This document shows positions 1 to 11,383 of a stretch of 64,000 nt of DNA, one piece after another. The position numbers were made by a program, and so were the translations under genes. This DNA comes from Dastarcus helophoroides (Eukaryota; Arthropoda; Insecta; Coleoptera; Bothrideridae). Under the pieces are notes generated by a model, which ran no database searches, was not told where the DNA came from, and saw nothing but the letters and a program-made list of their open reading frames with translations. The DNA lies in the NCBI GenBank assembly GCA_028583605.1, contig CM053328.1:14443107-14507106 (forward strand), read 5' to 3'. The number at the start of each line of letters is the position of its first letter. Position 1 is the first letter of the stretch.

Positions 1-352
1 TTATAAATTTAATATTCTAATAAGGAATGTCTCTCAGTTAGTTTAAAATGAAAGAAAAAATTTTAAATAAAACCGTGAAAATGTTAAAAAAATATTATCC
101 TATTGAACAAACCTTCAGTGAATTTCAATTTTGAAAATGTTATTTTTTAGTTCGATAAAGTTTTGAATTTGGGACCAAATTTATCAACTTAGGCTTAAGT
201 TTTTTAATTTTGATATTTAAATCAAAATTTAGAAATTTTCCTGGAACATTTCGGAGAATAACACTGAACCGGTGACCTACTGGCATATGTTAACCATGTC
301 TGGAATTAAACTTTATGGAAAATTTAGGTGAGATTCGGATTGTGGCATTGTA
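1..352. other. AT-rich intergenic sequence
   Basis: I see no gene, repeat pair or regulatory motif I can support here. The stretch ends where the inverted-repeat element at 353 begins. Confidence 0.5.
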
Positions 353-1558
353 CAGGATGTCCCCGTTTTAAATGTCTTAAATGTAACAAGTGATAGAGAA
401 AATAATTTTAGGCAAAAAGTTTCCCATCAACATGTATCCGAAAACTCTTAATAAAAAAGATACAAGGTGTTAAAATTTGAATTAAGAAAAAAGTTTTTAT
501 TTTTTCACTTTCAAGTTTTCTGAGATATCTAAATCAAATTTTGCATATATGATATATGGATAAAGGATTATAAAATAAAATAAAATAAATTTTCTATTTT
601 AAACAGTGGCGGAGTTACGAGTAATCTGTGATATTATTGTACAAAAAAAGCGGTACACCACTGAAGGAAATGAAATAAAATACCTGTTTTGGGTGAAGTA
701 TTTAATTCCAAATAAAAGTTATTTTTTGACATTTTTCCGTATCTGCCACTGGTTGCGTCATGTCATTGGTTTTAGAAAAAACATCACTTTCATTCGTACT
801 TTCAGGAAAATTCCAAAAATTTAAATTCTGTCACAATAGTGACAAATATGAAAGAATGTTACGAGTCAGCTTCATTCAAAACTATTATTGCATTTTATTT
901 TACCCAGTATCGTAGCATCTTAAACTTACCCCTGTTTGGCTTAGTCACTTATTATTTAAAGATCAGCATACATTGTATTTAAACAGTTTTTACGTAAAAC
1001 ATAAGGTAATAAATGCCAATAAAGAATTTTTAAGAGACAACTCTTCTTCTGAATTAAATGCTTTATCCAAAAACTGTATTTTATTTCATTTCTTTAGTGA
1101 ATTACTACTTTTTTTTTAAAAACAATATCACAGATTACCCGTAACTCCGCCACTGGTTAAAATAAAAACCTAATTTAATTTTATTTTATGATTCTTCATC
1201 TACACACAAAGTGTAAAATATTTAGTTTAAATATCTCTGAAAACTTGAAAGTGAAACAAAAAAAAATCTTTTTTTTTACTCAAATTTTAACGCCTGCTAT
1301 CTTTTTTATTAAGAGTTTCTGGATACAAGTTCACAGAAAACTTTTTCCTTAAAATTACTTTTTCTATCACCTGTTTCATTTAAGACACTTAAAACGGGGA
1401 GCGTATTGGATTTGCCTCTGGACTACAGAACCGGGCAAGATATAAGCGTTCCAATTGGTCAGTTCTGACATCATGATTGTGTTTAATATACGCCCCCATT
1501 TCGTTTATATTTACGCGCGTTCCTAGTTGAATGAATCATTGCAGTTTTGACAGATATG

Positions 1559-1680
1559 TTGTATTATTAGTAGGTATCTTATACCAAGAAATTATAGCTA
1601 CAATATCACTTTTTAAAAACGCGTTGTGTTATTATTAGTTATGTTATTAGAAGAAATTATAGCTTCAATATCACTTTATA
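1559..1680. repeat. Tandem duplication, about 66-bp unit
   Basis: Two adjacent diverged copies share AGAAATTATAGCT followed by CAATATCACTTT. They lie inside the MULE-like element. Confidence 0.7.
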
Positions 1681-2689
1681 AAATAGTAGTGCTTAATTTT
1701 TATAGACTTTTTATATGTTTGGTGTGCTAGATTCGAAATGTTGTTATTGTTTGGTGCATTAATTTGATTTAAGGCAAAGCGAATATTATGAATTTTCGGA
1801 TTTTCTTAAATGTTTCCTATTTGTTGTTTACAAGAGAAGATCTCAGTGGTCATGAAATAACATGGGTAACTTCCTAGAGATAGAAAATCGGCAAAGTAGT
1901 AGACATTTGATGTACATTAGCATCCCATTGAGCAATTGAATAGTCTTATTTATATTTTATTAAGAAAAAATTATAAAGCTCATTTTCTAAAATTTGCTGT
2001 AAATTCTTTTTTTATGATCCGACTGAAATAAAACTGTTAATCATTTTTTTCGGTTTGTTTCTTAATTGCTTTCCAGTGGCGTAGTTCATTTTTATTTCCA
2101 TTGAACAATTCCTGAGAAAATTATAGCAACATTGTTTTTTCTTAGAGACTTAACTTCGCGTCAACAGTCGCGTAGCGTATTGGGGGAGGGACATTCTTGT
2201 CTTCCAATTTCGGCTTAAAATTTCGAAAAAAAAGTCGAAATTTAGATTTTAAGATCAGAATTTTAAAGAAATTGGGAATTTTGTAGATTTTTTCCGAATA
2301 TTTTACCGAAACTTTTAAATTCATGCTTATTACTGGAATTTCAAATTTTCGACTTTCAACTTAAAATTAGTTAAGTTAAAAATTCAAGAAATTTTAATTT
2401 ATAAAATGAGAATTCTTTCCGATTTTTCTCCAAATATTCGATGTAGATTTGAATTTTTTATTGGACTCTTAATATTAAAGAAAGAATAAAGTTTTATAAA
2501 ATCCAAATTTACAAAAATTATTAGTATTTTTTTTCCTTTTCTTATAATAGAGCTGAGACATCGAGTTTCGCTCACCCTAAACAATATTTTATCTATAACG
2601 GTCCATTTTTTTAAATTAAAGGGGGATAAATTTATATGTAATTACAGGTATTATCTATTGCTAAAACTATTAATGATATATCTTCTCAT

Positions 2690-3000
2690 TATTTCTAATC
2701 TCAACCAACAACACAAAACTACATAGTTGCATGTCCATTTCAGATAAATCTGCATCAAAGTAGGCACTGTACTTTTAATTTTGTAATGGCAACAGAAACT
2801 AGTAATATTTAGACATAGTCGTGTGGCAGGGCTGTGGCATTTCTTATAGATATTCTGTGTTCTTAAAATCCTAACCTAAAAATAATTAAATATTTTGATT
2901 TGTTGCCGTTTGTTATAAAGGTGATTACTTTATATTTTACGACAATTTCTGCTGAAAACTGTTAAATTGTTGATAAAAATATCATGTTATTTGACGCTAT
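2690..3000 (+). repeat. Dispersed repeat, copy 1 (partner at 55.2 kb)
   Basis: This segment and 55190-55480 share blocks in the same order: TTTCAGATAAAT, GTGCATCA/CTGCATCA, CTTTTAATTTTGTA, TAGTAATATTTAGACAT, GTGTGGCA/ATGTGGCA and ATTTCTGCTGAAAA. No coding frame runs through either copy. This copy lies within the MULE-like element, so the 55-kb copy may be a fragment of the same family. Confidence 0.65.
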
Positions 3001-3434
3001 CAGAGTAATTACCTGTTCTTTCTGGAAATCTGCGAAACAACTTTTGAAATGGTGAAATAATTTTCCCTGATAAAAAGAAGCATAGAGTCTATTTCTGGTC
3101 TCAAACAATATGTCAAAAAAACATTTACACTCCGAAAACTTTAATTTAAACTTACATTAAACTTCTCTAGACAATGAAAAAAATAAAATCGCATCCTACC
3201 TAAAATGCACGGTTGGCCTATTTTTAACGCCGGATTGATTGGACCAATTGTACGGCAACCACGCTAGGTTCATGATTTTTATTTAAATTTCCTTAAAATG
3301 GAACAAAACGTATGTGTAATTTATTTTAAATCACTCACAAGTACAAGTTAATTAGAATATCATTACTTTGGGTTTAAACATGCGATATGTCGTATTTTAC
3401 ATTAAACAGAAAACAATAAATCACTCATTTCACG

Positions 3435-3501
3435 ATGACCGCGCGCCTTGTGCCTTTTAGAACCAGCCGCCGCTGGTCATTACCGCACGATGCGCGGTCA
3501 T
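3435..3501. repeat. GC-rich inverted repeat (hairpin)
   Basis: ATGACCGCGC (3435-3444) pairs perfectly with GCGCGGTCAT (3492-3501). The loop also contains a GC-rich palindromic stretch, CAGCCGCCGCTGG. It stands out from the surrounding AT-rich sequence near one end of the MULE-like element. Confidence 0.65.
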
Positions 3502-3755
3502 GTAGGACTTTCTACACCAAAAATTATGCGGCAAAGCCTATTGACTAGGACGGTTGTAGAAAAAATATTGTACAGCATTTACAATTTGTCATTACACAAT
3601 AACTTACCTTTGAGGATTGTAAAGACCATCTTTAACAATCCAATTCGTGTTGGTAATTTCACTGTATTCTTTCAACCACAACTTTACGTCATTTTCCGAA
3701 TGTATGCCAACGCGAATTTCAAAGGATTGTTCCGAAATTGCAATTTCCTTAAATT

Positions 3756-3840
3756 CAAAATTAGTTGGAAATTCCATATTATTAAACTGTCAAAAACTCA
3801 AAATTAGTTGGAAATTTCATATTATTAAACTGTCAACAAT
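3756..3840. repeat. Tandem duplication, 43-bp unit
   Basis: AAAATTAGTTGGAAATT, CATATTATTAAACTGTCAA occurs twice in a row with one substitution. The near-identity indicates a recent slippage or duplication event. Confidence 0.8.
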
Positions 3841-3990
3841 TGTATTTTACTGCGAACGCGCATGCGTATATACGACATTATGGAACGCCTAATCATGATG
3901 TCAGAACCGACCAATTGGAACACTTATAACTTGCCCGGTTCTGTAGTCCAGAGGCAAATCCAATACGCAAACGGGGAAACCCTGCATAAT

Positions 3991-5260
3991 GTCTGCTTAA
4001 TCTTAAATCACCAAATATGACAAGAGTAAATTGTGATTATATTTGGTGGTATCGAAAATTGTTTCTCAGAAATGTAGTTTCTAATGACAAAATATGGTCA
4101 AAAACAAAATTATGGTCAATTTTCCAAAAATTAAGAAAAACAGGTTACAAATCAAGATAAGCATAAGAAAATAAAGAGGGATTTAACAATAACCATAAGT
4201 TGTAAAACTAAAACATTACAATTCAAAGGTATTACCACCTGCTTTTGTGCAAATTTCTACTCGTTTTATCTTTCCCTAAGAATTTTTTATCTGCAGTTTT
4301 ATTTTTTGACTTCTAATGCACATACCAATAGGTTTGAATATTTATCAGTCACAGTTTGGAAACCAAATACCGATTTTGATCTTGCTAGATCCCGGCAATT
4401 TGGCATACACAACTTCAATTTGACAAATGCTTCGTTTGACTCACTTTGCACTAAAAAATTGCAGATATAATTTGTTGAGAAACTGAATCTTTTGTGCTGT
4501 GTGGAGAGAAGAAAAAAATGATGACTATAATAGACATTAAAAAGAAGATCATCTTGGTGATGATACTTATCAAAACAAATATTATTCTTAATTTGTCAAC
4601 AAAATGCAATTAACTTACGTTTTTACTTTCCTTGTCAAATTTGATTAGAAATAAATTTTATTTCAATGTTGCAAAACATCCTTTGTTGTATTTTGTCAAG
4701 TAACCACAAACTTAGAGGTATAAAACTACTTAGCGGTCTGTAGAAAAAAGAAACTATGAAATGGCTCTAATAACTATCATGCAAACAGAACAGACCCAGA
4801 GTGCACTTGTTTAGAGGGCTGCATTATTGGAGTCCAGGATATTATATGTGCAATTTTTTTTAAAAAGACTTAAAATATGATAATTAAGCTTTTTTGTAGT
4901 TCTAAACCATATTTTAAAATAATATTTTCGATGCTACCAAAAGTTACATACTCGAAGTCATTTTCTAAATTTTCAAATAATTGAAATCACTGTATAAAAA
5001 ATAGACAAAACAATATCATTTTCAGTGATTAAAGAACAAGCAGGAGTTTTTATAAAAAATAACTTTTTCTCGTAAATCCACAATAAAAAACAAACCTCCC
5101 TTTAGTACCCTATCCTGGGACACAGTGTATATCTGAAAAACCTTTGACAAAGTCTGACATTAATCTCTTCTCGCCAAACTAACATCTTATTGACTTTCAC
5201 CGGATTTCTGTTATTTGATATCCAGTTTTCTCAATGACAGGTCTCGTAAGCTACGGTTTC
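3991..5260. other. AT-rich sequence without recognisable features
   Basis: Stop codons are dense in all frames. I find no repeat partner elsewhere in the window. Confidence 0.4.
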
Positions 5261-5470
5261 CTACAGAACTGTAACGTAAAAGAGCGTCCATAATGTTACG
5301 TCGAATGACGTCACCAAAAACCGTGTACGTGCTTGTAATAGGCAGTGTTTTCCTACAGAACGTTAGGGGATACCGTTTCAAAAAAGTACGGCGACTCTAC
5401 TTTCGTGTACGGTGAGGATACTGCAAGCACGATTTTATACGTTACGTTGCCATTTTACGTTGGACTGTAG
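5261..5470. mobile_element. Small palindromic MITE, about 210 bp
   Basis: CTACAGAACTGTAACGTAAA at the left end matches the reverse complement of the right end, where GCCATTTTACGTTGGACTGTAG reads inward. The interior repeats GTTACGT and TACGTGCTTG-type words in both orientations, so most of the element can fold. It is GC-richer than its surroundings. It is non-coding and of unknown superfamily. Confidence 0.5.
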
Positions 5471-5559
5471 CTACTATGATTTATTTAACTTTTTTAATAT
5501 TATGTACATATGCAGGATGTTTTATATAATATTATATCTCTCTTTTATATTATTCAGTT

Positions 5560-6420
5560 TTTATTAAATAAAAAGTTTGAAAGTACCAAATGACATAGAA
5601 TTTGTTCTTCAATATGATGAAAATTTACCATACTTTTCGAAATAATTTTAAAATTTTACAGACATAATCTTAAAACTAGAAGACTAGGAACATATTTAAT
5701 TGTTTTAATTTCCAATCGCAAGAAATTGTATGATATAGTGCAAAATTAAATAAGGTAAACGTCAGTTTATAAATTGACATCTTTAGAGTTTTTATTCGTG
5801 TTTATTCTAAAGGATTTGTTGTTAAAAAAATTTTCAATACTCAGAGTCTTCTCTAGGAATTTTAATGTAATATAAACAATATTTAGAAATAATTACCATA
5901 GCAATAATCTCTTTGCCTGCGGGGATTGTAATGGTAATAAACATGCAATTAGAGTATACAGGGTGTTTTCGAAATAATGCCATTAATGAAGGGGTAAAAT
6001 CTTTGAACGATTTTAGGAAATAAAGTTTATATCTGCATACATCATAACCAAAACTAATTTTGGTCGACCAAACAGATCTCTAATATAACCAAAAAATGAC
6101 AGGCCTGAAACAGAACTTTGTCAACTAAAGAACAAAAAAAAACAAAAAATACGTTCCCCAAAATGATCTAAAATTTGTTCTTAAATATGATGGATATGGA
6201 TGTGGTACCTTTAGTTTTTATTCATGTTCATTGCAAAATTATATTCTGAACAATTTTTTCTTGAAACTTTTTTCAATACCTTAGATTCGTCTCCAGGAAT
6301 TTCAATATAATGTAAATAATATTCAGAAATAATTGGAATAATAATAATCCCTTGGCCTGCGGAAATTCTGATAGTTATAAACATGAAATTAGAGGATAAA
6401 ACAAATCTGTTATCAATTTT
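5560..6420. repeat. Degenerate direct repeat, two units about 430 bp apart
   Basis: About 5600-5960 and 6170-6400 share ordered blocks: GGAATTT, TATAAACAATATT-like sequence, AGAAATAATT, GGCCTGCGG/GCCTGCGGGG and ATAAACATG followed by AATTAGAG. A TACAGGGTG end (5959) lies between them. These are probably two decayed copies of one element. Confidence 0.5.
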
Positions 6421-6879
6421 AGAAAGAAATTTTGTCTTGATGAGACAGATTTTTAGTTTTCAGCTACGTTGCCAATTAAAAAAACATCATTACCAAAAAT
6501 GATTTTTGCCGATTACAAAACCTCTACATTTAACAAAAAATTATACATACATATATGCAACACCCTAAAATACAACCTTGTCAACTAGAATAAAGAAAAA
6601 TACGTTCTCTAAAATTAATTTCTGTCAACTACAAGTGAAATGACATGCGCCTCAAAATTTCTTTGTCGACTAAAAGGAAAACAACAAATAAATATAGTTT
6701 GTGACTACTAAAAAAATTATAGGAAATTAGAACAATACAGCTCAAATCGTGATAATTTTATAGCTCTAGTCTCGGCCGACGTACTTTACTGCAACGCGAC
6801 CGTTCTGTCCTCGACCGCTGCATGGCATAAAGCGGCGGTCAAATGACGGCCGTTCGTTTACGTTGCCGCTTTGTAGCTT

Positions 6880-7640
6880 TAGGCATTTGCGATTAATGCA
6901 AGGGTTTGTCCTGGCTATAACACTATTTATATTATTATAGGTACGCAGATGATAGTTGCCTAGTGTCATCCTTTTTTTTTTCAACAAACCATTATCTGTC
7001 GCTAGACTAACAGAATAGAATATATATATTATCGATATTTCGAGATCTTTCTGGAGCGAGGAAAGAAAAATCCTTTTTTTTTCAACAAACTATTATCTGC
7101 TGCGGCTTTCCACAAGCTTACAGAATACAGATAACTAATCGGGATTTCGAGATCTTTCTAGGGTGAGAAAAGAAAAATTTGATTGACTTCAATACTTCAA
7201 AAACTTAAGCCACTCTTTTCTTTAAGAAAGATGGGCTTTTTTTACCCTAAAAAGTACTTTACATCTGATAAGCTCCTTACCTTCTATAAATCCCAAGTTA
7301 GGCCAACACTTGTATACTCTTCTTATGTTTGGAGTTCAGCCCCAAAATATACTTTGGCTCTTTTGGATTTAATTTAAAGAACAGCAATTCGCCTAATTGA
7401 TGATGAAAATTTAACAATTTTTCGAATCACTGAAGCACAGGCAAATGGTTAATGACTCATTTCTTTTCTATAAATACTGTCACGGAAGATGCCTACAAAG
7501 GCAACATTCGTGAGGCATACCATGTAGTCGAAGAAAACAAATTTCTGTGCGATCCAGCTTGGTATAGTGAAAACTTCTCACCAATTTTTCCAACTGCTAT
7601 TAAAAACGAGGGAGTAATCCTAAACTAATTTTTTTTGCAA
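6880..7640 (+). mobile_element. CR1/jockey-type non-LTR retrotransposon fragment (RT, C-terminal half)
   Basis: The plus strand encodes the RT active-site block YADDSCLVSS (YADD codons 6942-6953). About 250 bp further on comes KSQVRPTLVYSSYVWSS (around 7290-7340), then TLALLDLI and AIRLIDDENL. These are the order and wording of the RT thumb and C-terminal region of CR1/jockey-type elements. The same phrases occur in the larger minus-strand element at 42.4-45 kb, so both belong to one family. The frame is broken by stops and shifts and has no endonuclease, so it is a dead fragment. A tandem duplication at 6969-7180 sits just after the YADD block. Confidence 0.8.
6969..7180 (+). repeat. Tandem duplication inside the RT fragment, about 105-bp unit
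   Basis: TTTTTCAACAAAC followed by ATTATCTG, and TTTCGAGATCTTTCT followed by GAAAGAAAAAT, each occur twice about 105 bp apart. Only one unit exists in the sister element at 42-45 kb, so the duplication happened after insertion. Confidence 0.7.
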
Positions 7641-8534
7641 AAAATCCAGCAAAATTTGCATAATTAACGATATAAATTGACATAAAACCTAATAAGTAAC
7701 TGTATCAATCATATAAATGCCCCAATTTAACTTTTATGAAGAATATATTGAGCTCTAAACTTCAAACTTTTAAAACCTTTTATAATTTCTCCTCACCCGA
7801 CCTACTTAGTATGTAAAAGAAATTTTACCAAATGCAGCATTATTCAACAGAGGTACTACGCAATTATCTTACCTAAGGATTACTTGTTTAAAAGAAAATT
7901 GTCATAATTTTGCCAAATACAACATTATTTTTCAGCACTTTAAAAGAATTCCTTTAAAACTTTTGTGACATTCATGTCGTTTCACCCTCATAATGCCCTT
8001 AGCATTCTTACAAGTCAACTGTTAAACATAAATAAATTAAATTTGGGTTAACTTAATGTTGTTGCTCAAAACTTATAAACTATATACTCTTAAGTACTTA
8101 ATATAAGTTTTTAAAGTCAGCATACCACAAAAAATTCAAAAATGAAAAAAATACAATGTTCTTTTGAAAAAACAGCCAATTAGGTAATGTTCAAATCAAT
8201 GATGTAGTCATGCCTAAAAAGAAATGGTAAAAACATGCTCAAATAAAATGAAAATCTACCTGTCCAAGAAATGTTTGTCAGTATTTTAAAACAAAAAAAT
8301 TATTCTTTATTTTATGCACACATTGTATAATTATTAGGTGCCTGATTTTAGGTAAAATCCTATGTCCGACCTATTAACCTTTTTTGCCGTTTTTTTTATG
8401 CTTTATTTATAAAATTTCAATTTTGCTTGTTTTTTTGCCTTTTTATACATAATTTGGACCTATTTTCAAAAATGTTCGTGCCAATTTATCCATTTCTGTG
8501 GCTTTTGTAAAATATATTTATTTTTGATGTAACG
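7641..8534. other. AT-rich sequence without recognisable features
   Basis: No gene or repeat partner is supported here. Confidence 0.4.
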
Positions 8535-8647
8535 CACTGGTCCCTGGTTATCTTCGAAAATTGAAATACAAATCTTGTTCCCTGAAACCAAGAAAGATTA
8601 AAAAACACAACAAACACAATACAAGATTTGTATTTCAATTTTTGAAG
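8535..8647. mobile_element. MITE family A, copy 1 (internally deleted)
   Basis: ACTGGTCCCTGGTTATCTT, AAATTGAAATACAAATCTTG and CCTGAAACCAAGAAAGATT form the left arm. The right arm is CAAGATTTGTATTTCAATTTTT in reverse. The central hairpin present in copies 2 and 3 (27.7 and 28.6 kb) is missing, leaving about 113 bp. Confidence 0.75.
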
Positions 8648-8969
8648 CACATTTATGATACACTTTTGAAAAATTTAAACAGAACTAGTAACTAATAAAA
8701 CAAAGTATTAAAATGGAAATTTACTCAATCATAATAATAAGAAGAAGCTTCAGACATAAATTTCCAAGAAATATAATTTCATAACAATTAAAGTCCCTTT
8801 AAAGGCTTGCCTAATGTTGTAGCGCAGGACAGTTGAATCATACGTTATTTATTTATTTATCCTAATTTCTTTATCTCAATACTCGTAGGAGTCTGTAATG
8901 CATGCAGCTTATTAGCATAACAACGGCTTAAAAATTGCTGGTATAACCGCCGATGATGCTGAAAACCGA

Positions 8970-9215
8970 AACCAGGTCTGGTCATAGCAAATATTTATCG
9001 AAACATCGTGAAATTTTAAATATCTGTTGTTGTTTTAATCATTAATAAAAATTAATAGTTTTGCATATTAAAGAATTCTACAAGCTAGGTTTTAAAAATG
9101 TCAATTATATCTCCCAATTATTTTCAATATATCATAGCAACTATTTATCGAAACAACGTGGAATTTAATTTTTCATTGCCCATTCGATGTTTTAAATAAC
9201 GTTTAAAATTAATGC
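8970..9215 (+). repeat. Dispersed repeat: two adjacent copies, third at 47.2 kb
   Basis: GTCATAGCAAATATTTAT with GAAACATC and TCTGTTGTTGTTTT (8975-9060) is matched closely at 47235-47320. A more diverged copy starts ATCATAGCAACTATTTATCG at 9133. Function is unknown; probably a transposon fragment. Confidence 0.6.
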
Positions 9216-10493
9216 AAGCCTTATTCATATTATTTAAAGATTTTGCTTAAATAATGATAAAATATGTGAGCTTTAAGATTCTGGTATTTTAAGAGGACAC
9301 AAATAAATAATGAAATATCTGACGTAAAATTAGATTATAATCCTTCGTTCATTCTTAGCGAATGTAAGGAAAATTACATTGAAAATTCCGCTTAGGATTT
9401 AGCGTAAACTTGCATTAAATTCTTTAGGACAATTAAACTTAAAAGCTGCCTCCTTTCAACGGTTTCGTCCATTCTTCGGCAACTCAATTTAAACTTAATT
9501 GTTATTCGAAATAAGCCTAATGGGCGAGACATGCCCCGTATAAAAGACGACCCTTTTTTATCGCATTTTTCTCGTGTTGTCCCAATTCTTGTAAATTATT
9601 AATTTATTCGGTGGATTTATTTACTCGTCAGGTACTGGGGTAGTTTTCGATCTCAATTCTCACATATACGAAAAAGGGCGCGAATGCGTTGATAATATCG
9701 TCAGACAACAGACAAAAACCCGCAAGGGTTTCAACGGCTTAACTTTATTCCCGATCTTCCGAAACGTGTTCAACAGGTCACGTTAAATTATAATGTGAGC
9801 GGCAATTGTTCATTTTGGAGTTTGGGGGAGAGAATTAAATTTTCATTATTCAGTAATTTGCGCATCATAAAAATAATTTGCTACGTTAACTTGTGAGCTG
9901 AGCGCTCGTGCGACAGTTGGATGTCTGTCTGGTTTAATTTCGCTTAAGCTGCCATAACACTGTTCAAGCTCATTAAATCTAATTCAAAATTTGGGAACGG
10001 AGAGGGACTTCGGAGTACCAAAAAGTATGGAGTTAATACCGAAGAACTCTTTTATAACGAGATCGGCTATAAAAAAAGATAGGATATAACGAATAAATTG
10101 CTTTCCCCTTACTTGTTTTTCATATTCAAAATGTGTTATTTATAATGAGCACCTAAATTAGACCTAAATATTTTTTTATGTAAGTAATTATAAAAATATA
10201 AATTATTATTTAATTAAGTGGCGTTGCGAATAAAAAAACTAGTTTATTAATTGAAATATTTTATTAGAGCACTAGTTGTAGTATTGTAAATAGATGTAGT
10301 TTTGGAGGAAGAGTTTTCATATAAAATTGTTCAGTGAATTTTCCAGCCTATTTTATGATATTACACTAGTGTGAGTTCTATTGATAGATTTTTAATATAA
10401 GATAAACAGAAATTAAAACAAAATATCAAGTAAACAAAAGCAGAGGAATGGACTGTATGCTCAATTACAAAATTAAACCAAAACTTTTATTCT
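9216..10493. other. Non-repetitive sequence
   Basis: Sequence complexity is higher than in neighbouring tracts, for example near 9450-9800. No coding frame is supported. A TATA-like word is listed separately. Confidence 0.4.
9539..9546 (+). promoter_or_regulatory. TATA-box-like word TATAAAAG
   Basis: An exact TATAAAAG sits in a locally GC-rich context (GCCCCG upstream, GACGACCC downstream). There is no recognisable downstream exon, and such words occur by chance in AT-rich DNA. Confidence 0.15.
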
Positions 10494-10702
10494 AAGGGTG
10501 CTTTTATGCTGGACACTTTATTCCCTACATTTTTCTCTGACAAAAGTGTCAATTATCCTGAGAGAAACTATCCGAGACTGATCTACAGAGTTAGGCGTTG
10601 GATAGCTTCTCTCAGAATAGTTGATACTAATGTTAGAAAGGAGTGTATCTATGTCAGAGAGAAATGTACGGAATAAAGTGTTTAGTGTAAACCCGCCGTA
10701 AG
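10494..10702. mobile_element. MITE family D, copy 1 (about 209 bp)
   Basis: The ends read GGGTGC... and ...CCGCC inward. The arms share GACACTTTATTCC, TACATTT, TCTCTGACA, TATCCTGAGAGAA and GCTATCC in both orientations. Copies 2 and 3 lie at 13.5 and 16.7 kb. The fragment has no coding capacity of its own. Confidence 0.75.
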
Positions 10703-11383
10703 CTACAGCTGTTTTTGTCGTTTCATTATCCTCTGGATTTTGATAGCTCAACCCTTTTAACACAGACCACTGTACTTGCGTTAGAAAAACGGCAAAATCA
10801 CATAAATAGGTAGTAACAAGTTCAATTACTTGAAATTAGTTTCAAAACATTCACAACAGATGAATTAGCGAAACATTGCACACCTTAACGATTAGTTAAA
10901 TTTGGTTTGAAAACATCTGAATACAAATTAAACTGCTAATCTGGCAAAACTTTCCGAATATTAGAATTACATAAGGTAAAATTAGAAACGAACTCACCTT
11001 ATAAAAGCGGAAGGGATGAATAGAAAGGTTAGTAGCTCAACGACATTATTTATGCTAAAGTTCTAAGAATGTTTTCTCTTTCTCTCGGACTTGGATCCCA
11101 CAGGCTAAAACAAACTGAAACAACCAGACTAAGTTTTATGTTTTGTATTATTTTTAGTAACAATTTAAAAGTGACAGAATCAACTTGGTTTATTTTTACT
11201 TAGCTGTTATAAAATATTGCGACCAATAGTTGTCTGAATTCGGTAACATTTTTTCTATTTTCTTCTGTTAAATAATGAAAATTGCACACTTGGCTCGCCT
11301 GCTCTGTTATCGTAAAATGCCAAATAACACGACTTTTTCCCATAAAGTTGACAATATCTTGGATAATTTTGCATCAAATTAGT
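10703..11383. other. AT-rich sequence without recognisable features
   Basis: No gene or repeat is supported. Confidence 0.35.

Larger units (their letters stand above)
1401..3968. mobile_element. MULE-like DNA transposon remnant, long TIRs, 9-bp target duplication
   Basis: The first roughly 90 bp (GCGTATTGGATTTGCCTCTG, then ACTACAGAACCGGGCAAG and GTTCCAATTGGTC) recur in reverse complement at 3880-3968 with only a few differences. Weaker similarity continues inward. AAACGGGGA lies directly outside both ends (1392-1400 and 3969-3977), a perfect 9-bp duplication. Long TIRs with a 9-bp duplication fit Mutator-like elements, but no transposase is visible in the 2.57 kb, so this is a non-autonomous or gutted copy. 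The interior holds a 66-bp tandem duplication (1559-1680), a hairpin (3435-3501), a 43-bp tandem duplication (3756-3840) and sequence shared with 55.2-55.5 kb. Alternatives with 8-9-bp duplications (hAT, Merlin) are less favoured given TIR length. Confidence 0.7.
353..3990. mobile_element. Foldback DNA element with about 280-bp inverted arms, split by a second element
   Basis: The left arm (about 353-640) starts TACAGGATGTCCCCGTTTTA. It matches, in reverse complement, the segment at about 1119-1400 continued by 3978-3990, which ends in CCCCGTTT-like sequence followed by a CCCTGCA terminus. Shared landmarks inside the arms are TTAATAAAAAAGATA, CACTTTCAAGTTTTC, GTGGCGGAGTTACG and AATCTGTGATATT. 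The right arm is broken 10-20 bp from its tip by the 1401-3968 insertion; without the insert the element is about 1.06 kb. The loop (640-1119) has no convincing coding sequence. The termini resemble the TACAGGGTG-type ends common among insect miniature elements. Superfamily and outer target duplication are undetermined. Confidence 0.75.

Noticed and set aside
606..824. 72-codon open frame
   Set aside because: It lies in the arm and loop of a foldback element, has no family features and starts inside the inverted repeat.
9539..9546. Confident RNA polymerase II promoter
   Set aside because: Only a TATA word was seen; no initiator, exon or conserved context supports it.
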